Positions 15,293-22,990 of a stretch of DNA of 64,000 bases are shown piece after piece. The notes under the pieces were generated by a model that did not search any database, was not told where the DNA came from, and saw only the letters and a program-made list of their open reading frames with translations. Position 1 is the first letter of the stretch; every line of letters starts with the position of its first letter. The DNA is from Aliirhizobium smilacinae (GTDB taxonomy: Bacteria; Pseudomonadota; Alphaproteobacteria; Rhizobiales; Rhizobiaceae). The position numbers and the translations under genes are program-made. The stretch covers positions 620,001 through 684,000 of the forward strand of contig NZ_VDMN01000001.1 of the NCBI RefSeq assembly GCF_006335145.1, written 5' to 3'.

Positions 15293-15976
15293 TCACGGAT
15301 TTGGGTGTTGGTATTTTGCCCGACGCCTCAAAAACAGGGCAATGCCACCGATAGCAAGCGCGCCAAGCCCTGCCCCTGCTTCCGGACCTGGTACCGGGGT
15401 TGTTGTCGCGGTGAAATTATAGGTACCGGTTCCCGAATAGTTCAGATTTGATCCCTGAAGCCCGAGCGATGTCCAGGCCGCGGCACTAACGGAAAACCGA
15501 TAAGACGCGATATAATTGGTCACTCCGTCGATCAGCGTCGCAATCGTTCCGGTCCAATACACGTCTACATAGGCGTTTGCGCCGTTGGACTGAGTGCGTC
15601 CATCGATTGAAAAGGGAGATGGTCCCTTATCGGCAGACACGCCCCGGTCAGTGACATATCCGACGCCCGGCAACGAATATTCTATGCGCTTGCTCGCTTG
15701 ATTGCCGGCTATTCCCCAGGTGTCGGCGATCTGTCCCCAGCCCGTCTGACCGGGCGTCGCCGCATTAAAGACGGTTGCAAAATTTTGCATGACGACAGCA
15801 ATTGCAGATGGGACGTAATCGTTCTGAATAAACGTCGCGTATTCGGAAAGCGAGCCCTGGCTGGACGAACAGGACAGCGCGTTGGAACCGACCCCGCCAG
15901 AACAGCTTGCCTGCGAGCTTGTTGAATAACCGAGGCCAAGGGCCAGTGTTATGATGGGAAGTAGGTAAAAACGCAT
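15293..15976 (-). CDS. Secreted protein with VPGPEAGAG-type sorting tail (copy 3)
   Basis: The 227-residue product starts at the ATG at 15974-15976, with GGGGGATT upstream; an in-frame ATG 45 bases earlier adds a non-signal leader. The signal peptide (FYLLPIITLALGLGYS, cut near QAS) is followed by a Cys/Ser/Gly-rich stretch with two cysteines that may form a disulfide. The middle part (about 40-180) is beta-rich with Tyr and Trp and is not recognised. The tail, from about residue 193, is TPVPGPEAGAG, a hydrophobic IGGIALFL helix and RRR, almost identical to copy 1. This is the only copy on the minus strand, and the upstream gap indicates its own promoter. Confidence 0.82.
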   Translation of the reverse strand: MRFYLLPIITLALGLGYSTSSQASCSGGVGSNALSCSSSQGSLSEYATFIQNDYVPSAIAVVMQNFATVFNAATPGQTGWGQIADTWGIAGNQASKRIEYSLPGVGYVTDRGVSADKGPSPFSIDGRTQSNGANAYVDVYWTGTIATLIDGVTNYIASYRFSVSAAAWTSLGLQGSNLNYSGTGTYNFTATTTPVPGPEAGAGLGALAIGGIALFLRRRAKYQHPNP

Positions 15977-16627
15977 GGAATCCCCCAGTGCCGATTGCGC
16001 CTTATCGACGTGCATCCACACTTCGTCAATCTTTAGCTTCTGCTAACCTTAATTATGAACCTTGTAGGTCAAACAGACCTGCCTGCCGTCCATGGACGTC
16101 TTTGGTTTTCAGACGTCAAAGTGGATGGGTGACAGTCGCAAAAATACGACTGAAGATCTGAAATCCTCCGATATCCGGACATGATGCGATCCAAAAAAAT
16201 GAGAGAGTTGCGAACGGCGATGGTTTAACCTTGCCGAACCTCGCCCCCATGATTTCAAGCCAGAGAAATCTGAGCTCTCGTGAATGGGGCTTGGTCGAAC
16301 CTTCAACACTGCAGCATCTGCGGCGGGACCATAGGCGGTCGCCCTTACTTCGGGCGGCGACTGAAGCAACCAATATCTGCTACAGTCGGACTGCCAGTGG
16401 GCGCTGCTGCCGCAAGATTTCCCGCTGAAGGGCTCGAAGTTCATTATTTCAGAGAGTTATTCCGGGACGGCGCGGGCGTCGTATCCCCTCCACCGAACGC
16501 GACGGTGTGAACGTCGCGAAGAGTGGCCGTCATTCGCCGACATCGACAAGCCAATTGGTGAGGACCTGCCCCTGCGACTTCATGTTGGCCACGACACAGC
16601 CATGGTCTGTCCAGGCCATCTATCTCT
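15977..16627. other. Intergenic region, no gene recognised
   Basis: This 651-base stretch separates the VPGPEAGAG-tail gene and the NUDIX gene, both on the minus strand. Several short frames are open (for example plus 16280-16510, minus 16109-16444), but none has a ribosome binding site or recognisable domain. The AT-rich segment 16020-16070 (TTTAGCTTCTGCTAACC) is the likely promoter region of the tail gene. Confidence 0.4.
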
Positions 16628-17224
16628 TCACAATTTGGCACCACCGGTCAGCAGCTCGATATGCAAGGCCTGCAGAAGAATGATGGTTTTCATATCTACG
16701 ATTTCGCCGGTTCCAATCATCGAAAATGCCGTCTCAAAAGGCAGCTCAACAACTTCGATGTCTTCGCCCTCGTGGGCCAAACCACCTCCAGCGGTTCGGC
16801 TTTCATCATCGAATGTGCCAATAAACAGCGTGACCACTTCAGTTAGCGCCGCCGGATTACAATACGCACTCACTATCTTTCTCAGATCACGGACGACGAT
16901 CCCAGCCTCCTCAATTGCCTCGCGCCGTATACACTCTTCAGGCGTATCGCCCTCAAGGACACCGGCACAGGCTTCAAGGAGATAGGGATTATCGCCATTT
17001 ATCAGTGGCGGTGGCCTGAACTGCCTGACCAGAACTACGGTCGGCCGGTCAATATGGCAAAGTAGAACCGCTGCAGCATGCCCACGATCGTAAACCTCCC
17101 TGGACATTTTGCCGATGTCACCATCTGGGCGACGATAGGATAATTCATATTCCGTCAGGGAACCCCAGGCACGAGATATCAATCTTGAAGAAACGATCGC
17201 TTCCGACACTATATTTTCTCTCAC
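16628..17224 (-). CDS. NUDIX hydrolase, NudK/ADP-sugar pyrophosphatase type
   Basis: The 198-residue cytoplasmic protein has a full NUDIX box around residues 93-115: G-V-L-E-G-D-T-P-E-E-C, then R-R-E-A-I-E-E-A-G-I, with the metal-binding REAIEEAG glutamates intact. The preceding VRQFRPPP segment and the AYCNPAALTE loop fit the NudK/NudF group that hydrolyses GDP-mannose or ADP-ribose. A GDP-mannose pyrophosphatase would bear on the GDP-mannose/fucose pool used by the EPS locus, but substrate choice cannot be read from the sequence. The start is GTG 17224. The gene stands alone. Confidence 0.85.
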   Translation of the reverse strand: MRENIVSEAIVSSRLISRAWGSLTEYELSYRRPDGDIGKMSREVYDRGHAAAVLLCHIDRPTVVLVRQFRPPPLINGDNPYLLEACAGVLEGDTPEECIRREAIEEAGIVVRDLRKIVSAYCNPAALTEVVTLFIGTFDDESRTAGGGLAHEGEDIEVVELPFETAFSMIGTGEIVDMKTIILLQALHIELLTGGAKL

Positions 17225-17842
17225 AATAAACGGTCATTTTCCGGACTGCGATCAGCGACATGAAGAAATACTTCCGTGTCGCAGTCTCTTGACCTTCTTG
17301 CATCACATCCTCCTAGCAAAAAATGATTACATTTTTTTTGATCAAATCAAAGTCCACAGCGGTAGTTGCTGCGAGTTCAATCCACCTGCGCGGTTACCAT
17401 GAACTGGACGAGGCAAATTACGCCCTCATGGATGGCGCAGGGTTGCCAACACACCCCGTCGCCCGTGTTCGAGGCAAAACGGAGATGGCCGGGCCGTCGC
17501 CGGCAATCACGCTTTTCTTTTTGCTGAGTTGCGATTGCCAGATCGCCTTCGCTCAGTTGCCAGACGCTTAAACCTGCAGACTGGACACCCGCGCCTGCGG
17601 TAACCAAAAATCACCACGGCTCGTAGACATCAACGGCCTCCGCTTCAGGTGACTCCACTTTTCGATCGAAGAGATCATCTCATGCAATACTTCGCGCCTG
17701 GACCAGCACGCTGACAATCTTCCAAGCTCAATTATCCGATATTTACTAAGCGCAGGTTTTCATTCTCGCCGACTATCGACTTTTTCTTGTATTGTGCGTA
17801 TTTACGCTTCGCTAAGCATAGCTCAAAATTTGGGGTTAATCG
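17225..17842. other. Intergenic region between divergent genes
   Basis: No gene is recognised in these 618 bases. Open frames at 17323-17571 and on the opposite strand lack ribosome binding sites and domains. The end of the interval holds an AT-rich TTTTTCTTGTATTGTG stretch and the shared element at 17809-17825, which together probably form the promoter of the next gene. Confidence 0.4.
17809..17825 (+). promoter_or_regulatory. Shared element TCGCTAAGCATAGCTCA upstream of VPGPEAGAG copy 4
   Basis: Sixteen of these bases match, with one or two substitutions, a segment at 27220-27236 before copy 5 (TGCTAAGCATGGCTCA). GCTAAGC begins 32 bases before the start codon here and 30 bases before it there. 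Similar spacing in two otherwise different leaders suggests a common 5' UTR or operator element. Confidence 0.5.
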
Positions 17843-18346
17843 ATGAAGTTTGCCTATCTCGCCGCTATAGCGGCACTTTCTTTTTCCACGCCGTCACTTG
17901 CGGCGCAAACGGTCAGCACGAATGTCACGGCCGGTGCCTATCACGGCACGCCCGGCGGGATCTATAATACGATTACGTCGCTAGTCATCTCGACGGCCGG
18001 AAACTACTCGTTTTCTCTCGGGATTGACCTTCTGTCCGGGACGTCGCTTGCGACTGTTGGTGCAGATATCTTCAAGGGAAGCGCAACCACCCCGCTGGCG
18101 TCGATCTTTAAATTCACCACCGCAGACGCAACGAAATCGACTGGCGAGTTCTGGCTTGACGCGGGAACCTACAAGGTCTCCTGGGATATCACCTCTTTCG
18201 GCGGCAAGACTGCTGCGACACTGAGCGCCAATTCAGTCACCGCAGTTCCTGGCCCGGAAGCCGGTGCAGGTCTTGGTGCGCTTGCAATGCTCGGCGTTGC
18301 CTATCTGGCAAAGCGCCGTCGCGACGAAAAGGCACTGGCTGCCTAG
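17843..18346 (+). CDS. Secreted protein with VPGPEAGAG-type sorting tail (copy 4)
   Basis: The 167-residue product has a signal peptide (FAYLAAIAALSFSTPSLA, cut before AQTVS). The mature domain, about 110 residues, is rich in Thr, Ser and Gly with alternating strands (NYSFSLGIDLLSGTS; STGEFWLDAGTYKVSWDI) and no cysteines. It resembles the small beta-sandwich domains common in PEP-CTERM proteins, but I cannot name it. The tail from about residue 134 is AVPGPEAGAG, an ALAMLGVAYLA helix and KRRR. GGGGTTAATCG precedes the start. A strong terminator follows, so it is a single-gene transcript. Confidence 0.83.
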   Translation: MKFAYLAAIAALSFSTPSLAAQTVSTNVTAGAYHGTPGGIYNTITSLVISTAGNYSFSLGIDLLSGTSLATVGADIFKGSATTPLASIFKFTTADATKSTGEFWLDAGTYKVSWDITSFGGKTAATLSANSVTAVPGPEAGAGLGALAMLGVAYLAKRRRDEKALAA

Positions 18347-18370
18347 GTTCTGGACCAATCCAAGATCGAC

Positions 18371-18396
18371 AAGCCCCGGAAACGGGGCTTTTTTTT
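18371..18396 (+). terminator. Rho-independent terminator
   Basis: AAGCCCCG (18371-18378) pairs with CGGGGCTT (18383-18390) around a GAAA loop, followed by six more T. It ends the VPGPEAGAG copy 4 transcript. Confidence 0.92.
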
Positions 18397-18633
18397 GCAC
18401 AGGTAAGACAAATTTGGTGCTGCAATCAGCAGTTCCAAATGCGTTTGTCGATTGGTCGGGACCCTAGCAGGACTGGCTGAAATCACGACCCTACGCAGCC
18501 CGTACAGATTAAATACCTTGTTACGAACAATACTTTCAAACTCGCTTTTTACTTCAGAAATCACAGCATATCTATTTGACGGCATTCCAACCACGGTCCA
18601 TGATATTTGGCATTCATCCGGGGGGAGAGATAA

Positions 18634-18867
18634 ATGCCAAAGGTATTCCATGGTCCATTTCGCATTACCGGTGCTGACGTATCGATTGGGCGTGACGGCG
18701 ACGTTTTCGTTCACTTCAAGGACGAAAAGAACAATGTGATTGGAGCTGTTTTCGCCGTCGAGACGGTAATCGAACTCTCACAGGTACTCGAGGCTGCGGC
18801 TGTGCAACTTTCCCCGGCGCGAGGCGTCGTTCGGGCCGATAAAACATACCGCGTCAGCATGGAGTAA
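18634..18867 (+). CDS. Small hypothetical protein (77 aa)
   Basis: The product is a soluble 77-residue protein with a beta-alpha pattern: FRITGADVSIGRDGDVFVHF, then NNVIGAVFAVETVIELSQVLEAA. There is no signal peptide. A very good ribosome binding site (GGGGGGAGAGATAA) precedes ATG 18634, which is the main reason to call it. I do not recognise the family. It is isolated between the terminator at 18396 and a minus-strand microprotein gene. Confidence 0.6.
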   Translation: MPKVFHGPFRITGADVSIGRDGDVFVHFKDEKNNVIGAVFAVETVIELSQVLEAAAVQLSPARGVVRADKTYRVSME

Positions 18868-19060
18868 ACTTTGGCCAGTTGCACAGGTTGTTCCAACGGG
18901 AGATGGTCGGTCCCGTCCCTGTTTTATCCTGTACGTGGGATTGCTCTTAGCTTTCTGGTTTGCCGGTTCAGCGAACCGGGATCAGCGTCAGGCAATGCGA
19001 CAGGACCTCATTTTGAGGTCAGAGGTTATGCCTCAGGGTCATCCGGCCTGTAGAGCCATC

Positions 19061-19162
19061 TCAGATCTGGTAAAACAGCCAGATGATGGCGCCAAGGATT
19101 GCAGCCCAGATCGTCAGGGAAATAGCTAAAACCAAAAGATAGTTTCGAAATCGCTTCGTCAT
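19061..19162 (-). CDS. Membrane microprotein, 33 aa (possible family copy 3)
   Basis: On the minus strand ATG (19160-19162) to TGA (19061-19063) encodes a basic start (MTKRFRNYL) and one hydrophobic helix with the core ISLTIWAAILGAIIWLF. The position of T-x-W, then A/G-I, matches the 29-residue proteins at 11141 and 11657 (TSAWIGGIV, TSLWLAGIV). The ribosome binding site is weak. The plus strand has a 64-residue frame here without a convincing start. The helix composition and the match to the other two microproteins support the call. Confidence 0.5.
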   Translation of the reverse strand: MTKRFRNYLLVLAISLTIWAAILGAIIWLFYQI

Positions 19163-20546
19163 GGCGAGACAATGCGCCGCCCGTTGCCAATGGTTAAGAT
19201 GCAACAAAAAACTATGGCGAACAAGAGCTTAACGGCTCATTCGAAAGTGTGTATCAAATGGGGATTATGCTTTCTTTTGGAGCAATCGCCCTGTGGATTT
19301 TGTGCGACAGGGACACGTTTCCGATAGCTGGCGGTCCAAGACCGTGAGGATGATGAGGGGAAGAGCTGGGCGACATCGCGATGGTTGCGTTATGATTCGA
19401 CGCTCGTAACATTTGCCGGAGTTCGTGGCTGCGAGATCTCTTGGGCGATCGTCCGCGCGCGTGACCGATGCCTCAGCGACCCGTGATAACGACACTCGCC
19501 TCAATCTTGGCGAGACGCAGCCTCTAGCGACACCACAATCCGTGCCCTCGGCCGGAAACCAGACCAGAAGCCGCGGCAATACTTAGCGTCGTTGCCATGA
19601 TGGAGGGAGCTTGCGGGGCCGAACGGCATCGCGACTGTCTCGGCGCAATCGCCCGACTTGACCGGGCTGTAGGGCTCCTTTTTACGAGCCGGTTTCCCTT
19701 TTTCCCCAAGCCTCTCGACAGGGTAAGTTTGTCGTTACGAATGCTTTTTAAGGCTCCTCGCTTCAAAATAGACCGAACTTTGGTGTTACCGCTTCGAGAT
19801 GAGTTGGGCTGGTAAGGTCCGCCAGTTTGATGACCGATAAAGTAGGCCACCTCAGCCGCGGGGAGCCCTCATATTTCACCTGGCGTCTGTCGAATGAACC
19901 GGCGAACACGTGATCCGGTCATTTTCGATATTTGGCAAAGCTGCTTGCAGACCTCTTTCAGAGCAAGCCGTCAAAATGTTGCTTCAGGTGAAGATTGGGC
20001 ATGACGCCGGCTTCCTGGCCAAAGCGGTAGAGGTCCCGTGTTATAAGGAAGCTACCGCCCCACAGGAGCAGGCTGACCTGAAACACGATAATGACGACTT
20101 GGATCCTCATATGGGAGGCTGACAGGTAAAAGCCGGCAAGTTGATGGCAGAGTGGTCGGCAAAAGCGGTTGAGGCATGATCTCTTGCGATCTGAGCCTCG
20201 CAATCCCGCTTCTTGTCTCAAGGTGGAATGGCCCGAGCCATGGACAAGGCAGAAAAACAATCGTCAAAATCTCGATGCAGCCCCTTTTCCTAACCTGAGG
20301 TTTCGGCAAATAGATTTGCAATCCTGGATTTATGTGATACTTACTCAGATAGGACTCTTTGTGTCTTGGGGCGTGGAAACCCCTTGGTGAAGATCTGCTT
20401 TTCGAGCGATCGTGTGCAATCCACGGTCGGGATGCTTGTGGCCATACAAGAGGCTTATCAGCTAAAAGCCACAAGGGCTGTACCAACAGCTTTCCAACAT
20501 TCCGGCTTTGATCCGTCAGGTACGATCCTGGCCGCGAGAGGTTGGA
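19163..20546. other. Long region without a convincing gene
   Basis: About 1.4 kb with many short overlapping frames on both strands, all rich in Arg, Ser and Pro, without ribosome binding sites or known domains. It looks like decayed coding DNA or a regulatory spacer. The only frame with protein-like character is the possible 50-residue membrane protein at 19958-20110. I found no insertion-sequence ends or target duplications by eye. Confidence 0.4.
19958..20110 (-). CDS. Possible small membrane protein (50 aa)
   Basis: From the ATG at 20108-20110 the frame encodes one hydrophobic helix (VVIIVFQVSLLLWGGSFLI) followed by T-R-D-L-Y-R-F-G and a polar tail. L-W and Y-R-F are spaced 13 residues apart, as in the 47-residue protein at 15060, which is why I list it. 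No good ribosome binding site is seen and the surrounding DNA looks decayed, so this may be chance. Confidence 0.3.
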   Translation of the reverse strand: MRIQVVIIVFQVSLLLWGGSFLITRDLYRFGQEAGVMPNLHLKQHFDGLL

Positions 20547-21002
20547 ATGGCACGAACTTCATCACCCCGGCTTGATGCGACGAAAATTGCGGACCGCGAC
20601 CAGGACTTGCCGGATCCTGTTGACTGGGAGGTTGGTCGGCGGATTTTTTCGCGCCGCAAGCAGTTGCGCTTGTCGCAGACTGCTCTTGGTGAGGGAATTG
20701 GGGTTTCTTTTCAACAGATCCAGAAATACGAACGCGGATCAAACCGGGTATCGACGTCGGCGCTTTATCGGATTTCAGCGGTTCTGGACGTGCCTATGGG
20801 CTATTTTTTCGCGACGCTTCCAGATCCGGGCCACAGTCGCCAAACGCCATTGGGACGTCAGCTTGACACGCATCTTGATTTTGTCGCCTCAGAGGAAGGG
20901 CGACGTCTGGTCGACACATTTTTGCGGCTGCCAAAACCATTGCGGCCACGGTTTATTGCAATGCTGGATACGCTCAATGCGGTTCACGCCGACAAGAGAT
21001 AG
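20547..21002 (+). CDS. XRE-family transcriptional regulator
   Basis: The 151-residue protein has a helix-turn-helix at about residues 29-83: VGRRIFSRRKQLRLSQTAL, then VSFQQIQKYERGSNRVS, a standard HTH_3 fold. The C-terminal part (FLRLPKPLRPRFIAML) is helical and probably mediates dimerisation; this arrangement is common in rhizobial XRE proteins. ATG 20547 is preferred to an upstream in-frame ATG at 20508 because GAGAGGTTGG precedes it. It is convergent with a second XRE gene only 14 bases away, so the two may influence each other. Targets are unknown. Confidence 0.8.
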   Translation: MARTSSPRLDATKIADRDQDLPDPVDWEVGRRIFSRRKQLRLSQTALGEGIGVSFQQIQKYERGSNRVSTSALYRISAVLDVPMGYFFATLPDPGHSRQTPLGRQLDTHLDFVASEEGRRLVDTFLRLPKPLRPRFIAMLDTLNAVHADKR

Positions 21003-21016
21003 AGTTTGAAGGCGCG

Positions 21017-21487
21017 CTATCGTGACGTCGAAGGGTTTGGGCGCGCCATCGCATTTATCACAGATAACAGCGCTTTTATGATGTCATCCGGGAGGGCTTC
21101 AATTGTCCTGATCAACTCGCATCGCTGAGCCGACGTCTCTTTCGAGCTGCCGAATTTATGCGGTGCGGCGGCCAAGATGACATCCAGCGGTGAGAATTCA
21201 AGGAGCTCGCTGAGCTGGATCAGACGCGTGACGGTGAGCCTACTTTCGCCCCGTTCATAACGTCCGTAGACCTGAGGATGCAAACCCAGCAATTTGGCGA
21301 CATCGGCATGGATCAGTTCATTGCCCTCACGCGCCTGCCTCAAGGCGTCGCCGATTCGTTCTTCGAGTTCGTTTAACGCAATGATTCCTTCATATCCGGG
21401 GCGCCGGAACACAGCTTTACCGCTTACAGGATCAAACACCTCGACGAGAGATTTTTCCTCGACATGCTTTTGCAACTTGCTGTCCAT
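21017..21487 (-). CDS. XRE-family transcriptional regulator (second, convergent)
   Basis: The 156-residue protein has an N-terminal extension of about 40 residues (SLVEVFDPVSGKAVFRRPGY) and an HTH_3 domain at about 42-100: IGDALRQAREGNELIHADVA, LLGLHPQVYGRYERGES. The C-terminal region (IRTIEALPDDIIKALLSVIN) is helical. Its domain order differs from that of the neighbouring XRE protein, so this is not a recent duplication. It ends 14 bases from the end of that gene. GGCGCGC at 21011-21017 and GCGCGCC at 21041-21047 form an inverted repeat across the junction that may serve as a shared terminator. Confidence 0.78.
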   Translation of the reverse strand: MDSKLQKHVEEKSLVEVFDPVSGKAVFRRPGYEGIIALNELEERIGDALRQAREGNELIHADVAKLLGLHPQVYGRYERGESRLTVTRLIQLSELLEFSPLDVILAAAPHKFGSSKETSAQRCELIRTIEALPDDIIKALLSVINAMARPNPSTSR

Positions 21488-21686
21488 GGAAGGGCTTTCC
21501 CATTGCCAACTGCCAGATCTGCATCAGACGACGTCGAAGGTAAAATGACAATCGTCAACTGACAGACCGAGCGCGTTGACCACAGGGGAAAACCGAGGAT
21601 GGCATGTCTGGAAAAAGCAGCAGATTTCCGCGATGCGGATCATCGGCTGAGGGTGTGATCACTGGCGCATGTTCCTCGGTTTCACA

Positions 21687-22988
21687 TCATTCCTGGCGGA
21701 ATGTATGGGCCAATTGATCGGTAAGAGGCTTGGAGAAATATGAGATGACCGAGCGATCTTTGATTTTGATGAACACTTCTGCCGGCATTCCCGGATAAAG
21801 GGAGAGCCGGCTTAGCTGGGCAAGACTTCCTGTACTCGGCTCGATCCGGACGGGGTAATAGGAATTGCCGTTACGTTGATCGACAACGACATCGGGTGAT
21901 ATCGACACGACTTTGCCGTCGATCTGTGGGGTCGTCCTTTGATCGAAGGCACTGAACAGGATCGCGACACCCTGCCCCGGGTGAAGTTGATCAATGTCGC
22001 GCGGTGCGATTTTTGCTTCCACGGTGAGATTTTGATCATCTGGGGCCAGAAGCATGAGCGGCTCCCTTGGATTGGCGACACCGCCGACGGTGTGAATAGA
22101 AAGCTGGTAGATGCGTCCGGAAAGCGGTGCGCGGAGATCCAGCCTTTGAAGCTGATCCAAAAGAGCCAACCTGCGCTGCTCGATTTCGGTGATGTTTGCT
22201 TCAAGTTCGGTGAGGTCTGTGGCATTTTTGGTGCGGCGATCCTCATCGAGCTGCAAGATCTGAAGATTGAGCTCGGCGATCTTGCCCTCGGCCTGGGCGC
22301 GTGCCGCAATCCTTTCGCCGCGGTTGCCGACGAGCTCGATCTTTTGACGTTTAAGCGCATTGACGCGCTGCATCGTAACGATCTGCTTTTCGTAAAGCGC
22401 GCTGATGGCGCTGAGTTCTTCCTCGATTAAATGCATCGCGTCATCGATTGCTGTTATCTGCAGGGTATTGCCTGTGGTTTCTTCTCGAAGCTGGGACTTG
22501 CGTTCTTCCAGTTGGTTTTTCATCCCGGCAAGTGATGACTTGCGGGTCAAAAACAGCTGATATTCCCCATCGACAATCGTTCTATTGCGTTTGATGTCGA
22601 TGTCTTCGCTTGAGAGCCGTCCGAGATCGAGATCGGACCTGCCCTGCTGCTCTGCTTCAAGGCGAATACGTCTTACGGCAAGCTGGGTGAATGTCGTGTC
22701 TAAGACGGAAAGTGATGCCTTGAGCGCGGTGCCGTCGAGACGGACAAGCACATCTCCGGCACGCACATGGTCGCCTTCCCTGACCAGAAGTTCCGACACG
22801 ATGCCGCCATTGAGGTGTTGGATGGATTTGGCATTGTCATTCATGATCACGATTGCGTCGCCGATAATGGCGTTGGAGAGTTTTGTGGTCGCGGCCCATC
22901 CGCCGACGCTCGCAAGGAAGATGGTTGCCAGAGACGCGAAGAAGATGACGTGGCGTCGAAGCGAATGTTGAGATGGCTGATCGGACAT
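21687..22988 (-). CDS. Type I secretion membrane-fusion protein (HlyD/PrsE family)
   Basis: The 433-residue protein has one N-terminal membrane helix (about residues 14-32, VIFFASLATIFLASVGGWAA), a lipoyl-like half-motif (SIQHLNGGIVSELLVREGD), two long coiled-coil stretches between about 95 and 285, the return lipoyl strand (LRAPLSGRIYQLSIHTVGGV) and a beta-barrel domain to the end. This is the usual HlyD layout and length. It would bridge the inner-membrane ABC exporter and an outer-membrane TolC. It begins 2 bases after the ABC gene, so the two are co-transcribed. No TolC homologue or RTX substrate is visible nearby. Confidence 0.9.
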   Translation of the reverse strand: MSDQPSQHSLRRHVIFFASLATIFLASVGGWAATTKLSNAIIGDAIVIMNDNAKSIQHLNGGIVSELLVREGDHVRAGDVLVRLDGTALKASLSVLDTTFTQLAVRRIRLEAEQQGRSDLDLGRLSSEDIDIKRNRTIVDGEYQLFLTRKSSLAGMKNQLEERKSQLREETTGNTLQITAIDDAMHLIEEELSAISALYEKQIVTMQRVNALKRQKIELVGNRGERIAARAQAEGKIAELNLQILQLDEDRRTKNATDLTELEANITEIEQRRLALLDQLQRLDLRAPLSGRIYQLSIHTVGGVANPREPLMLLAPDDQNLTVEAKIAPRDIDQLHPGQGVAILFSAFDQRTTPQIDGKVVSISPDVVVDQRNGNSYYPVRIEPSTGSLAQLSRLSLYPGMPAEVFIKIKDRSVISYFSKPLTDQLAHTFRQE

Positions 22989-22990
22989 TG

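Noticed and set aside
19265..20486. Several 70-145 residue frames suggesting a degenerate transposase
   Set aside because: No DDE or other transposase motif, no terminal inverted repeats and no target duplication could be seen.
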